Shown here: piece by piece, positions 17,062-29,000 of the stretch | How positions within the stretch are numbered: the stretch's first letter is position 1 | Layout: each line of letters begins with the position of its first letter | From: Streptomyces sp. NBC_00234 | GTDB taxonomy: Bacteria; Actinomycetota; Actinomycetes; Streptomycetales; Streptomycetaceae | DNA length: 64,000 nucleotides | Direction of reading: 5' to 3' | NCBI RefSeq assembly: GCF_036195325.1 | Contig: NZ_CP108101.1 | Span: 5,518,001 to 5,582,000, forward strand | The notes under the pieces: generated by a model | The model's database searches: none | Told to the model about the DNA's origin: nothing | What the model saw: only the letters and a program-made list of their open reading frames with translations | Translations under genes and position numbers: made by a program

Positions 17062-18273
17062 CTACTTCCGAGGTGTTGATCCTCGGTCCTGCAACTCCTT
17101 CAGCGCCTCCGCCAAGCAGTCGATCTCGGCCTCGGTGGTGTAGAAGTGCGACGAGACCCGGATCAGGGGCCCGTCCGGATGCTCGGCCACGGCCGACTCG
17201 ATCCGGAACCGCTCCCAGAGACCGCGGCGCAGTGCGTCCGCGTCCGTATCTCCGGGCAGACGGAACGCGACCATCCCGCCGGACAGGTCGGGCGAAGCCG
17301 GCGTGGCCGGTTCCAGTCCGTACCAGCCGGTGAGGCGGTGGCGTGCGTAGTCCGTCGTCTCGCGCATACGTGAGCGGATTCTGTCGTGTCCGAGCTCCGC
17401 CTGGAAGCCGATGGCCTCCGGCAGCGTGAGCCACGGGCAGATGTCCCGCGTTCCCTCGCACTCGAGTCTGCGCAGGCGGGGGGTGCTGCCGAACCGGTCG
17501 CGCTCGTCCAACGGGCTCCCGGCCGGGGGATGGTGGGCCCAGCTCACCTGCGAGGGCCGCAGGGTCTCCTCCTGTCCCGCGCCGATGTGCAGGAATCCGA
17601 CGCCGGTGGGCGCCAGCAGCCATTTGTGGCCACTGCCCGCGTAGAAGTCGCAGGGCAGCGCGGCCAGGTCCAGCGCGGTGAACGCCGGTGCGTGGGCGCC
17701 GTCGATCATGGTCGGGACGGAGCGTCGGCGGGCCTGTTCGCACAGTTCCGCGGCCGGCATCACCAGCCCGGTGGGGGAGACGACATGGCTGAAGAAGAGC
17801 AGCCGGGTCCGGGAGTCCATCGCGGCGACCGCGGCGTCGACGATCTCCTGGGGGTCACCGGGCATCTCCGGCAGCCGGAACGTCCGTACGGTCAGACCCT
17901 GTTCGCGGGCCACCCGCTCCCAGCACCACCGCATCGGCGCGTACTCGTGGTCGCTCATCAGGATCTCGCCCGGAGCGTCGAGCCGCAGCGAGGACGCCAC
18001 CAGATTGACGGCCACGGTCACATTGGTGGTGAGGGCCAGGCGGTGCGGCTCGCTCCCGACGAAGGCGGCCATGGACTCGCGCGCCCGCCACAGCAGCGGC
18101 GGGACGTCGCGCAGCAGGAAGTCCATCGGCTCGTGGGCGAGCCGGCTGCGCAGAGCGGTGACGCGCTCGAAGACGCGGCGGGGCAGGGGCCCGCCCGAGC
18201 CGGTGTTCAGGTTGACGACGGTGGGGTCGAGCAGCATCTGCTCACGGGCACCGGCCCAGTCGGTATCGGCCAT
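17062..18273 (-). CDS. cefD: isopenicillin N epimerase
   Basis: The product has 403 residues and is a PLP enzyme of the class V aminotransferase fold. The PLP lysine is ~K217 in YAGSGHKWLLAPTGVGF; the substrate/PLP region LNTGSGGPLP and the segment DGAHAPAF are typical of CefD. It converts the L-aminoadipyl side chain of isopenicillin N to the D form, giving penicillin N, the substrate of the expandase in cephalosporin pathways. The ATG at 18273 has GGGAGA upstream; in-frame starts further upstream would extend into the promoter. It is first in the leftward unit cefD-pcd-exporter. In other cephamycin clusters cefD is followed by cefE; here pcd takes that place. Confidence 0.88.
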   Translation of the reverse strand: MADTDWAGAREQMLLDPTVVNLNTGSGGPLPRRVFERVTALRSRLAHEPMDFLLRDVPPLLWRARESMAAFVGSEPHRLALTTNVTVAVNLVASSLRLDAPGEILMSDHEYAPMRWCWERVAREQGLTVRTFRLPEMPGDPQEIVDAAVAAMDSRTRLLFFSHVVSPTGLVMPAAELCEQARRRSVPTMIDGAHAPAFTALDLAALPCDFYAGSGHKWLLAPTGVGFLHIGAGQEETLRPSQVSWAHHPPAGSPLDERDRFGSTPRLRRLECEGTRDICPWLTLPEAIGFQAELGHDRIRSRMRETTDYARHRLTGWYGLEPATPASPDLSGGMVAFRLPGDTDADALRRGLWERFRIESAVAEHPDGPLIRVSSHFYTTEAEIDCLAEALKELQDRGSTPRK

Positions 18274-18299
18274 CTGGTGTTCTCCCGTCCATAGACAAC

Positions 18300-18325
18300 G
18301 GACACATAAGACGGACACATAAGAC
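18300..18325. repeat. tandem 13-bp direct repeat upstream of cefD
   Basis: GGACACATAAGAC occurs twice with no gap, starting 27 bases before the cefD start codon. Its closeness to the start suggests it lies in or next to the cefD promoter or leader and may be an operator. Confidence 0.7.
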
Positions 18326-18457
18326 AGAACAGGGGCCTGCCGACATTTCCCGAGCCGGTCCGAAATGCTTTCACGCGTTACACGCTGCAGGCGGGCCACG
18401 TCAGTGTAGGCATCATCCTGGTTCTGTCCATACCTCTTCCTGGCCACCGTTCCTTAC

Positions 18458-18474
18458 CGGACGACACTCGTCCG
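18458..18474. promoter_or_regulatory. perfect palindrome, candidate operator
   Basis: CGGACGA-CAC-TCGTCCG is a perfect inverted repeat midway between cefD and lat. Its length and symmetry fit a dimeric repressor of TetR or GntR type; no such regulator gene is in the window. Confidence 0.5.
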
Positions 18475-18602
18475 AAAAGAGTGCCGCAAGAGCTTCGGGA
18501 GAGAACGTCAAGAGTTTCTGGTCCTAGAAATGGTGCGCTGACCTGGGAGTGCGCCGCGGATACGCCTCTCCGGTTTCACCGAGGACGACACTGGGAGACG
18601 CA

Positions 18603-19991
18603 ATGTCTGTGGCAACGTCAACAACGGGTGAACAAGAAGGAATTTCCGGTTCGGGAATTCCTGATAAAGCGTCCTTGAAAGCCGGGGACGTCCATCGCGC
18701 ACTTGAGCCGCACGTTCTCGTGGATGGCTACGGATTCGTTCTCGATTTGTCGGAGAGTTCGGGTAGCTGGCTCGTCGACGGCGTCACCGGAAATCGTTAC
18801 CTCGATCTCTTCTCCTTCTTTGCGTCCTCGCCGCTCGGCATGAATCCCTCCTGCGTCACCGACGACGAGGCGTTCATGCGGCAGCTCGCCGCCGCGGCGG
18901 TGAACAAGCCCTCGAACCCGGACCTGTACACGATTCCGTACGCCGAGTTCGTCAGGACCTTCGCCCGGGTGCTCGGAGACCCGGCCCTGCCGCATCTCTT
19001 CTTCGTGGACGGCGGCGCGCTGGCCGTCGAGAACGCGCTCAAGGCGGCCTTCGACTGGAAGGCGCAGAAGCTGGGCCTCGACGACGACGCCGTCAACGGG
19101 CTCCAGGTGCTGCACCTGGAGCGGTCCTTCCACGGCCGTAGTGGTTACACCATGTCGCTGACGAACACCGAGGTGTCGAAGACCACCCGGTACCCCAAGT
19201 TCTCCTGGCCGCGCATCCCGTCGCCCGCGCTCCGCCACCCGCTCGCCGAGCACGCCCGGTCCAACGAGGAGGCCGAGCAGGAGGCACTGCGCGCCGCCGA
19301 GGAGGCGTTCGTCGCCGCCGACGGCATGATCGCCTGCTTCATCGCCGAACCGATCCAGGGCGAGGGCGGCGACAACCATCTCAGCGCCGGCTTCCTCCAG
19401 GCGATGGAGCGCCTCTGTCGCCGGTACGACGCACTCTTCGTCCTCGACGAGGTCCAGAGCGGCTGCGGAATCACGGGCACCGCCTGGGCCTACCAGCAAC
19501 TCGGCCTGACCCCCGACCTGGTGGCCTTCGGCAAGAAGACCCAGGTCTGCGGCGTGATGGGCGGCGGCCGGATCGACGAGGTCACGGACAACGTCTTCGC
19601 CGTCTCGTCCCGGATCAGCTCGACCTGGGGCGGCAACCTCGCCGACATGGTCCGTGCCACCCGGATCCTCGAAACGATCGAGCGGACACGGCTCTTCGAG
19701 TCCGTGGGCCGCCTCGGCGCCTACCTCGGCGACGGCCTGGAAGCCATCGCCGTCAAGCACTCCGACGTCGTGACCAACGCCCGTGGCCGCGGTCTCATGC
19801 GCGCGGTCGACCTGCCCGACACCCGGGCCCGAGACGAGGTCCTGCGCCGGATGTACCAGGACCACCAGGTGATCGCCCTGCCGTGCGGCGACCGCAGTCT
19901 GCGGTTCCGCCCGCCGCTGACGATCACCGAGAGCGAGATCGACCAGGCACTGGAGGCGCTGGCGCTCAGCGTCGCAGAGCCCCTCGCCTGA
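18603..19991 (+). CDS. lat: L-lysine 6-aminotransferase
   Basis: The product has 462 residues and is a class III PLP aminotransferase. PLP-site features are VLDEVQSGCGITG and the Schiff-base lysine in AFGKKTQVCG (K311 or K312). It moves the epsilon-amino group of lysine to 2-oxoglutarate; the product cyclises to piperideine-6-carboxylate, oxidised by Pcd. In actinomycetes LAT is a marker of beta-lactam clusters, although a stress-related relative exists in mycobacteria. GGGAGACGCA precedes the chosen ATG; an in-frame ATG 18 codons upstream lacks a site. It is first gene of lat-pcbAB-pcbC, the classic order in cephamycin producers, and is 63 bases before pcbAB. Confidence 0.92.
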   Translation: MSVATSTTGEQEGISGSGIPDKASLKAGDVHRALEPHVLVDGYGFVLDLSESSGSWLVDGVTGNRYLDLFSFFASSPLGMNPSCVTDDEAFMRQLAAAAVNKPSNPDLYTIPYAEFVRTFARVLGDPALPHLFFVDGGALAVENALKAAFDWKAQKLGLDDDAVNGLQVLHLERSFHGRSGYTMSLTNTEVSKTTRYPKFSWPRIPSPALRHPLAEHARSNEEAEQEALRAAEEAFVAADGMIACFIAEPIQGEGGDNHLSAGFLQAMERLCRRYDALFVLDEVQSGCGITGTAWAYQQLGLTPDLVAFGKKTQVCGVMGGGRIDEVTDNVFAVSSRISSTWGGNLADMVRATRILETIERTRLFESVGRLGAYLGDGLEAIAVKHSDVVTNARGRGLMRAVDLPDTRARDEVLRRMYQDHQVIALPCGDRSLRFRPPLTITESEIDQALEALALSVAEPLA

Positions 19992-20054
19992 CGCACCACG
20001 TGTAGTCCGAAGTCCGACCTGCTGCCGCAACGACAAAAGACGGAGATCCCACCC

Positions 20055-23000
20055 ATGACGTCAGCACGGTTCCCGGCGACCGCCGCGGAGTGGTCCGCTC
20101 GCATCGACGAAGTATCGGGCGAGCGCTGCGATCTGGAGATGCTGCTCAAGGACGAGTGGCGTAACAAGATCGCGGTACGGGACGACGACCCCGGTATTCG
20201 CGCGACGGAATTCCGGGAACTGTCCATCGGCGGACAGGACTACACCAATCTGAAGAACGCACTGGCCGACCACGACGGAGTGTCGGTCGGTGCGTTCGCA
20301 CTCGTCACCCTGCACAGCGTGATGCGCGCGTACGGACACGGAAACCGTACCGTCGCGGGATTCGTCGACGCCACCGCGACGGGGAAGCTGCAACACTCCC
20401 GCATTGTTCCCGTCATAGTCGACCACATTGCGCAGTCGGAGCTCACCTGCCTCGCTGCGGTGCGGGAAATCGACGAAGCACTCCGCCAGGACGACGCGTA
20501 CGCGAGTCCGGAGGCATTGCTCCAGCGCGGACTCTTCGACGCGCTGCTCGTGCTCGCGGACGGCGAGGTGCCCGCGGCCGAACTGCCGTCGTCCCCGCTC
20601 GCCATGGTCGTCCGGGACACCGGTGGGGCCCTGAGCTGGACGATCGCGTACGCGGGAGAGCTCTTCGAGGACCGGACGATCGCCGGTGTGCTCGACGTCG
20701 TACGCGAGGTGCTCGGCCAGTTCCTCGGCCGCCCCGCCCTGCTCGTCGCCGACATCGAGCTGGTGTCGCGGGAGCAGCGGGCGCAGCTCCGCGAGTGGAA
20801 CGCCACCGACGGCGACTTCCCGCAGGGCAAGCGGCTCAACCACCTCTTCGAGGACGCGGTCCTGCGGTCCCCGGACAGCGAGGCCGTCGTCTTCGGGGAC
20901 ACCAGGCTGACGTATCGCGAGGTCAACGAACGGGCCAACCAGTTCGCGCACTGGCTGCTGGGCCCCGGGGCCGGGGTCCGCCCGGAGGAACTGGTCGGGC
21001 TCTACCTCGACAAGAGCGACCTGGGCGTCGTCGCCACCCTCGGCATCTGGAAGGCCGGCGCCGCCTACGTTCCGATCGACCCCGGATATCCGGCGGAGCG
21101 CGTCCGGTTCGCCGTACGCGACACCGGGCTCTCCGGCATCGTCACCAACCAGCGGCACGCCGCACGGCTCCGGGAGATGCTCGGCTCCGAGCACGCCGAG
21201 GTGCGCATCATCGAGGTCGAGACCGTACTGGCCGAGCAGGCCGGGGCGGGGAGCGCGGTGCTCGCCGACCCGCGGCTTCCCCTCGGCAGCGGGGACCTCG
21301 CCTATCTGACGTACACCTCCGGCACGACGGGTGTGCCGAAGGGTGTGCCCAAGTACCACGACAGTGTCGTGAACAGCATCACGGACCTCTCGGAGCGCTA
21401 CGACATGCGCCGGCCCGGCGAGGAACGGGTCGCGCTCTTCGCCTCGTACGTCTTCGAACCGCATCTGCGCCAGACCCTGATCGCGCTCATCAACTCGCAG
21501 ACGCTGGTGATCGTCCCGGAGCAGGTCAGGCTGGACCCGGACCGCTTCCCGGTGTTCCTGGAGGACAACGGGATCACCTATCTCAACGCCACGGGGTCGG
21601 TGATCCAGTACTTCGACCTGCGCCGATGTCCGAGTCTCAAGAAGATCCTGCTGGTCGGCGAGGAACTGACCGCGGCCGGGCTCCGTCGGCTCCGCGAGAA
21701 CTTCTCCGGCCACATCATCAACGAGTACGCCTTCACCGAGGCCGCCTTCGTCACCGCCGTCAAGGAGTTCGCCCCCGGCGTCACGGAGCGCAAGGACCGC
21801 AGCATCGGCCGCCCGGTCCGCAACGTCAAGTGGTACGTGCTGAGCCAGAACCTGAAGCAGCTGCCGATCGGCGCGATCGGCGAGCTGTACATCGGCGGAC
21901 GCGGGGTGGCCCCCGGCTACCTCAACCGGGACGACCTCACCGCCGAGCGCTTCACACCGAACCCCTTCCGGTCCGAGCAGGACGTGGCGAGCGGCCAGAA
22001 CGCCCGCATCTACAAGACCGGCGACCTGGCGCGGCTCCTGCCCTCGGGCGAGGTCGAGTTCATGGGGCGCAGCGACTTCCAGCTGAAGCTGAACGGCGTC
22101 CGTGTCGAGCCCGGCGAGATCGAGGCGCAGGCGACCGAGTTCCCCGGCGTACGCAAGTGCGTCGTCGTGGCCCGCGAAGGGGCCGGCGGGCCCAGCGACC
22201 GCTACCTCGCCGGGTACTACCTCACCGAACCCTCGGCGGAGGTGACCGAGGACGAGCTGCTGGCCTTCCTCGAACAGCGGCTGATCCGGATCATGGTCCC
22301 GGCCCGGATGGTCCGCCTCGACAGCATTCCGGTCAACATCAACGGCAAGGTGGACTGGCGCGCCCTGCCCGAGGTGGACGCCGCCCGGCCCGGCACGGCC
22401 CCCGCACCGGCCGGCCGCGCGGCGGACCCGGCGGGCGGCGTCATCGACGAGCTCCGCGAGATCTGGAGCACCGTCCTCGGCGTGCCGGCGGCCCGCATCG
22501 GTGACGGCGACGACTTCTTCCGGCTCGGCGGCCAGAGCATCTCCTGCATCCTGCTCATCGCACGCGTACGCCGGCAGCTGGGCGTCTTCGTCGGTGTCGA
22601 GGACGTCTTCACGCTCAGGACGCTCGGCGAACTGGCCCAGCACCTCGACCTGCAGCTGGGCCAGGGACCGCGGCCGGACAGCCGGGGACCCGTCGAGGAG
22701 TCCCTGAGCGAGGGCGAGTCCCTGCGGCTCCGCGCCAACGGCCTCCAGCAGGGCCTGCTGTACCACGCACTGAAGAGCCGCAATGGCGACGACGCCTACG
22801 TCATGCAGTCGGTGCACCGCTACCGGTGCCGCATCCGGCCCGAGCAGATGAAGGAAGCGTGGCAGGACGCCCAGCGGAAGTACCCCGCGCTGCGACTGCG
22901 CTTCGAGTGGGCCGAGGAACCGCTCCAGATCATCGAGCACGACGACAAGCCCTTCGACTGGCGCTTCGTCGACCTGAGCGAGATCGCGGACTCCGGTGAG

Positions 23001-26000
23001 CAGGACGCCCGCATCAGGGAACTGCAGGAACGGGACCGGACCGAGCCGTACGAACCGGCCGCCGGCCGCCTGTTCCGCGTCTATCTGGTCAAGCAGCGCG
23101 AGGACCTGTTCTCGCTGATCTTCAGCTGCCACCACCTGATCATGGACGGCTGGAGCCTGCCCGTACTCCACGACGACGTCCACCGCACCTACCTCCGCCT
23201 GATCCGCGGCGCCGGGACCGAACCGGCCGTGGACCACGCGTACGTGGCGGCGCAGCGGCACTGGGAAGCGCACCGCGACGACCACGTCGACCACTGGGTC
23301 CAGCAGATCGAGCGCATCGACGAGCGCGGCGACTTCGGCGGACTGCTCAAGGAGGAGATCCGCTACCAGGTCGCGCTCAGCGACTACGACCACATCCGCG
23401 AGCACCGGACGAAGAAGCTGCGGCTCGGCGCCGACCTGACCGCCGAACTCAAGGCGCGGTGCGCGGCGAACTCCGTCACCCTGCACTCGGTGCTGCAGTT
23501 CGTCTGGCACAAGGTGCTGTACGCCATCGGCGGCGGGAACACCACGGTGGTCGGGACGATCGTCTCCGGGCGCAACCTGCACGTCGACGCCATCGAGGAC
23601 TCCGTCGGCCTGTTCATCAACACGCTGCCGCTGATCGTCGACCACGACGACCAGGCGGACAAGACCGTCGGCGCCGCGATCGGCGACATCCAGGCCGCCG
23701 TGAACACCATGAACAGCAAGAGCACGGTGGAGCTCGGCCGCCTCCAGACCGGCGGGATGAAGCGCCGGCTCTTCGACACCCTGCTCGTCCTGGAGAACTA
23801 CCCGCGGCTCCTGGAGGAGGCGGAGGAGCACGACGAACTCCTCCGCTTCGAGAAGGGGTACGACGCGGACAAGGTCGACTACCCGCTGGCCGTCGTGGCC
23901 CGCGAGGAGGACGACGAGCTGACGGTCACCCTCTGGTACGCGGGCGAGCTGTTCGACGACTCCACCATCGACACCCTGCTCGACGCCACGGACACCCTGT
24001 TCCAGCAGGTCGCGGACGACATCGCGCAGCCGGTCGCCGGCCTGGAACTCGTCTCCCCGGCGATGATCGAGCGCTTCGGAGAGTGGAACCGCACCGAGAC
24101 CGCCTTCCCCGACGGCCAGACCCTGCACGGGGTCTTCGAGGAGATGGCGGCGGCCTGGCCCGACGAGGACGCGGTCGTCTACCGCGACCGCCGTCTGACC
24201 TACCGCGAGCTGGACGAGCGGGCGAACCGGCTGGCCCACCACCTGCGTTCGGTCGTCGAGCTCAAGCCGAACGACCTGGTCGGCCTGGTGGTCGACAAGA
24301 GCGAACTGATGATCACGGCGATCCTCGCGGTGTGGAAGACCGGGGCGGCGTACGTGCCGATCGACCCGGGCTACCCCGACGACCGGATCGCGTTCATGCT
24401 GGAGGACACCACGGCCCGCGCCGTGGTGACCAACGAGATCCACGGCGAGCGGCTGCGCACCGTGACCGCCGGAACCGGGCTGCGCGTCCTGGACATCGAG
24501 CGGCTGCCGCTGGACGACGAGCCGGCCGACCGGCCGGTCACCGCGGTGACCAGCACCGACCTGGCGTACGCGATCTACACCTCGGGCACCACCGGCAAGC
24601 CGAAGGCCGTCCTCGTGGAGCACCGGGGTGTCGTCAACCTCCAGGTCTCCGTGGCCAAGCTGTTCGGCCTGGCCAAGGAGAAGGGCGACGAGGCACTCCT
24701 GTCGTTCTCCAACTACGTCTTCGACCACTTCGTCGAGCAGATGACCGACGCGCTGCTCAACGGGCAGAAACTGGTCGTCCTCGACGACAGCATGCGCACG
24801 GACACCGAGCGGCTGTACGCCTACATCAACGACGAGCAGGTCACCTACCTCTCCGGCACACCGTCGGTGCTCTCGCTGTACGACTACGCGACCACGACCT
24901 CCCTGACCCGCATCGACGCGATCGGTGAGGACTTCACCGAGCCGGTGTTCGACAAGATCCGCGGGACGTTCGGGAAGACCATCATCAACGGCTACGGCCC
25001 GACCGAGATCTCCATCACCAGCCACAAACGGCTGTACTCGGTGGGCGAGCGGCGCGCCACCAAGAGCATCGGGCACCCGGTGGCGAACACCGTCTGCTAC
25101 GTGCTCAACAAGTCGATGCAGCGGGTGCCGGTCGGCGGCATGGGCGAGCTCTACATCGGCGGCATCGGTGTCACCCGCGGCTACCTCAACCGAGACGAGC
25201 TGACGGCCGACCGCTTCGTGGACAACCCCTTCCAGACCCCGGAGGAGAAGGCCGCGGGCACCAACGCACGCGTCTACAAGACCGGCGACCTCGCCCGGTG
25301 GCTGCCCAACGGAGAGCTGGAGTGCCTGGGCCGCACCGATCTCCAGGTCAAGATCCGCGGACAGCGGGTCGAACTCGGCGAGGTCGAGGCCGCCCTGTCC
25401 TCGTACGAGGGGGTGACCCGGTCCCTGGTGATCGCCCGCGAGCACGGGGCGTCGGCGTCCGCCGCCGCGCAGAAGTACCTCGTCGGCTTCTACGTCTGCG
25501 ACCGCGAGCTCGACGAGCAGGACGTGAAGCAGTGGATGCGGGCCAAGCTGCCCGAGGCCATCGTCCCCGCCCGGGTCCTGCGGATCACGGACATCCCCGT
25601 GACCCCCAGCGGAAAGCTGGACACCAAGAGGCTCCCGGAGACGGACTTCGGGACGGGTGACAGCACCGAGTACGTCGCCCCCTCCAACGACATCGAGACC
25701 AAGCTCTGCGGTATCTGGTCCACGGTGCTCGGCGTCGCCCCCGACCGCATCGGGGTGCACGAGGACTTCTTCGCCCTCGGCGGCGACAGCATCCGCGCCA
25801 TGGCGCTCGCCCAGGCCATCACCACCAGCTTCGGCCGCGGCCTCGGCGTCGCCACCGTGCTCCAGCACACGACGCTGGGCGCGCAGGCGGCCCACATCCA
25901 GGAGATGGCCGCGCAGGCCGACGACGAGCCCTTCGAGCCGGCCGCCGGGCGTGCCGCCGAGGGATCGGGCGAGCCCCTGGTGTCACTCGCACAGGAACGA

Positions 26001-29000
26001 CTGCTGTTCATCGACGAGTTCGAGGGCGGCACCGCCGCGTACAACATCCCGTTCGTCCTGCGGATCGCGACGGGCGACGGCGTCTCACCGGACACCATCG
26101 GCGAGGCCCTGCGCACCCTGCTGCGCCGCCACCCCGCCCTGCGCACCCTGCTCAGGACGGACGGCGACGGTGTCAGGCGGCAGTACACGCTGCCGGAGGC
26201 CGAGGCGGCGGCCCTCTTCCGGCCGGCCGTGCACACGGTCGGCGGCACCACGGAGCTCGACGAGCGACTGGTCGGGGCCCAGGGGTACGTGTTCCGGCTG
26301 GACGAGGAACTACCGCTCCGGGCCGACCTGTTCGAGCTGAGCACGGACCCCGGCGGCGTCTACCTGAGCCTCGTCCTGCACCACAGCTGCTTCGACGGCT
26401 GGTCCTGGAACACCTTCCGCCGGGAGCTGTCGGCCCTCCTCCGGGGCGTGCCCGGCACGGACCTCGGCACGATCCGCGGTACCTACGCGGACTTCGCCGT
26501 CTGGCAGCGCCAGTACCTCAGCGGCCGGCGGCTCTCGGAGCTGACCGCCTTCTGGACGGACGCGCTGGCCGGCTTCGAGACGACCAGACTGCCGCTGGAC
26601 AGGCCGCGCCCGCCCCGCTTCGACTACCGCGGCCGGGAGATCGAGTTCGCCCTCGACGAGCCGACCACCGAGGCGCTGAAGGCCCTGGCCCAGTCGGCGA
26701 GGGTGAGCCTCTACAGCGTGCTGCTCGGCGCCTGGGGCCTGATGCTCCAGACCTACACCGGACAGCACGACTTCGTCGTGGGAACCCCCTCCGCCAACCG
26801 CGGACGCCCGGAGTTCGACCGCACCATCGGCTTCTTCGCCAACCTCCTCGCCCTGCGCGTCCGCATCGACCCGGAGGCGTCGCTCACGGAGTACGTCCAC
26901 GCGGTCGGCGGGAACGTCGTCGCGGCGCAGGTGCACGGTGAGCTGCCGTTCGAGCAGCTGGTCAAGGAGCTCGACCCCGAGAAGGACCCGAGCCGCCACC
27001 CCGTCCTCCAGATCAACTTCACCCTCCAGAACGTCACGGACCGCGCCGACGGCGCCCCTGCGGCGCAGGGGCTCGCGGAACCGGTCGCGTACACACCGGA
27101 CGGCGGCGGCTGGACAGCCACCAAGTTCGACCTGTCGGCCACGCTCACCGAGAGCGGCGGCGGCCTGGCAGGGAACCTGACGTACGCCGCCTCGCTCTTC
27201 GACGACGCGAGTGCCGCGGGCTTCATCGCCACCTTCCGGCAGATCCTGGCGGAGTTCGCCCGGCTGTCCCCGCTCGGAGCCCGCGCGATGCTGGCCGACG
27301 TCGAACGCCTCGACGAGACGGACCGGGCGGCCCTCCTGGCCGACGACACCACCGCGCGGGAACTCACCGCGACGCCCCCCGCCCGGACGCTCCACGCGGT
27401 GTTCGAGGAGATGGCGGCGGCCCGGCCCGACGAGGACGCGGTCGTGTGCGGCGACACGGTGCTGACCTACCGCCGGCTCAACGAGCGGGCGAACCGGCTG
27501 GCCCACTACCTGCGTTCGGTCGTCGAGCTCAGGCCGAACGACCTGGTCGGCCTGGTCCTCGACAAGAGCGAGCTGACGATCACGGCGATCCTGGCGGTGT
27601 GGAAGGCCGGGGCGGCGTACGTGCCGATCGACCCGGGCTACCCCGACGACCGGATCGCGTTCATGCTGGAGGACACCGGCGCCCGGCTGGTCGTGACCAA
27701 CGAGGCCCACGGCGACCGGCTGCGCGGCCTGCCCGCGGCGGCGGGCACGCAGGTGGTCGACATCGACCGGCTGCCCATGGGCTACCGGTCCGCCGAGAAC
27801 CCCGTCACGCAGGTGACCGCCGAGGACGTCGCGTACGCGATCTACACCTCGGGCACCACCGGCAGGCCCAAGGCCGTCCTCGTCCCGCACCGCGCGGTGG
27901 ACAGCTTCCGGGAGCAGCTGGACGGGCGCTACTTCGGGACCGCCGAAGCCTCACCCGGCGCGCCGCGCCACGGCGTCCTGTTCCTCGCGAACTACGTCTT
28001 CGACTTCTCCGTCGAGCAGCTCGCGCTCTCGGTCCTGGCCGGGCACAAGCTCATCGTCCCGCCGGCCGCCCCCGCCCACGACGACGGCTTCTACACGTAC
28101 GCGAACCGTGCCGGACTGACGTATCTGAGCGGTACGCCGACCCAGATCCAGCAGTTCGACCTCGCGCGCCTGACCCGGCTGAGCTGCGTCCTGGTCGCGG
28201 GGGAGGCGTTCCACGAGAGCCACTTCGACAAGATCCGGCGCGAGTACTCCGGGCCGCTCGTCAACGCCTACGGGACCACGGAGACGGCGGTCTACAACAC
28301 CAACCGGCGCTTCGAACCGGGCGAGAGCTACCGCAACACCTTCGGCGGGCCGCTCGGGAACACCCGGCTGTACGTGCTCGGCGAGGCGATGGAACTGCTT
28401 CCCGCCGGCGCCGTCGGCGAGCTGTACGTCGCGGGCGAGTGCGTCACGCACGGGTACCTGAACAGGCCGGAGCTGACGCGGGAGCGCTTCCTGCCGAACC
28501 CGTTCCGCAGCGAGGCCGAGCACCAGGACGGCCGGTGTCCGGTCATCTACCGCACCGGCGACCTCGTCCGGCGCACCAGGGACGGCGAGATCCAGTACGT
28601 CGGACGCAACGACGACCAGGTCAAGATCAACGGCCTGCGCATCGAACTCGGCGAGGTGGAAGCGGTCCTGGCCACCTGTCCGGACGTCCGCGAGTGCGCC
28701 GTCGTCGTCACGGCCGACGAGCGCACCCCCGGCAGCAAGCGGCTGGTCGGCTACTACGTGGCGGACGGCGAAGCGAGCGTCGACGAGGACGGGATCTTCG
28801 CCACCCTGCGGGGCCGGCTCATGCCGGGCATGGTGCCGGCGCTGCTGGTGCGACTCGACCGGCCGCTGCCCATGACCATCAACGGGAAGCTCGACACCAA
28901 GGCCCTGCCGCGGCCGGGCCTCGCCGTGAAGCGCGCGGCCTACGCACCGCCGCGCAACCGCACGGAGGCGCGGCTGTGCCAGCTCTGGTCCGCGCAGCTG

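Larger units (their letters stand above)
18274..18602. promoter_or_regulatory. divergent control region between cefD and lat
   Basis: This gene-free stretch of 329 bases must hold the promoters of both core penam/cephem units. It contains two tandem 13-bp repeats (18300-18325), a perfect 7-3-7 palindrome (18458-18474), and TTTCT-N6-AGAAA at 18515-18530. The lat start has GGGAGACGCA upstream. Such a compact divergent region suggests joint control of precursor supply, tripeptide assembly and epimerisation. Confidence 0.6.

Noticed and set aside
20061..25895. Very long minus-strand open frame opposite pcbAB
   Set aside because: It lies antisense to an ACVS gene with a full set of domain motifs. 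Its translation is Val/Asp/Arg-rich with no motif, a normal effect of high GC third positions.
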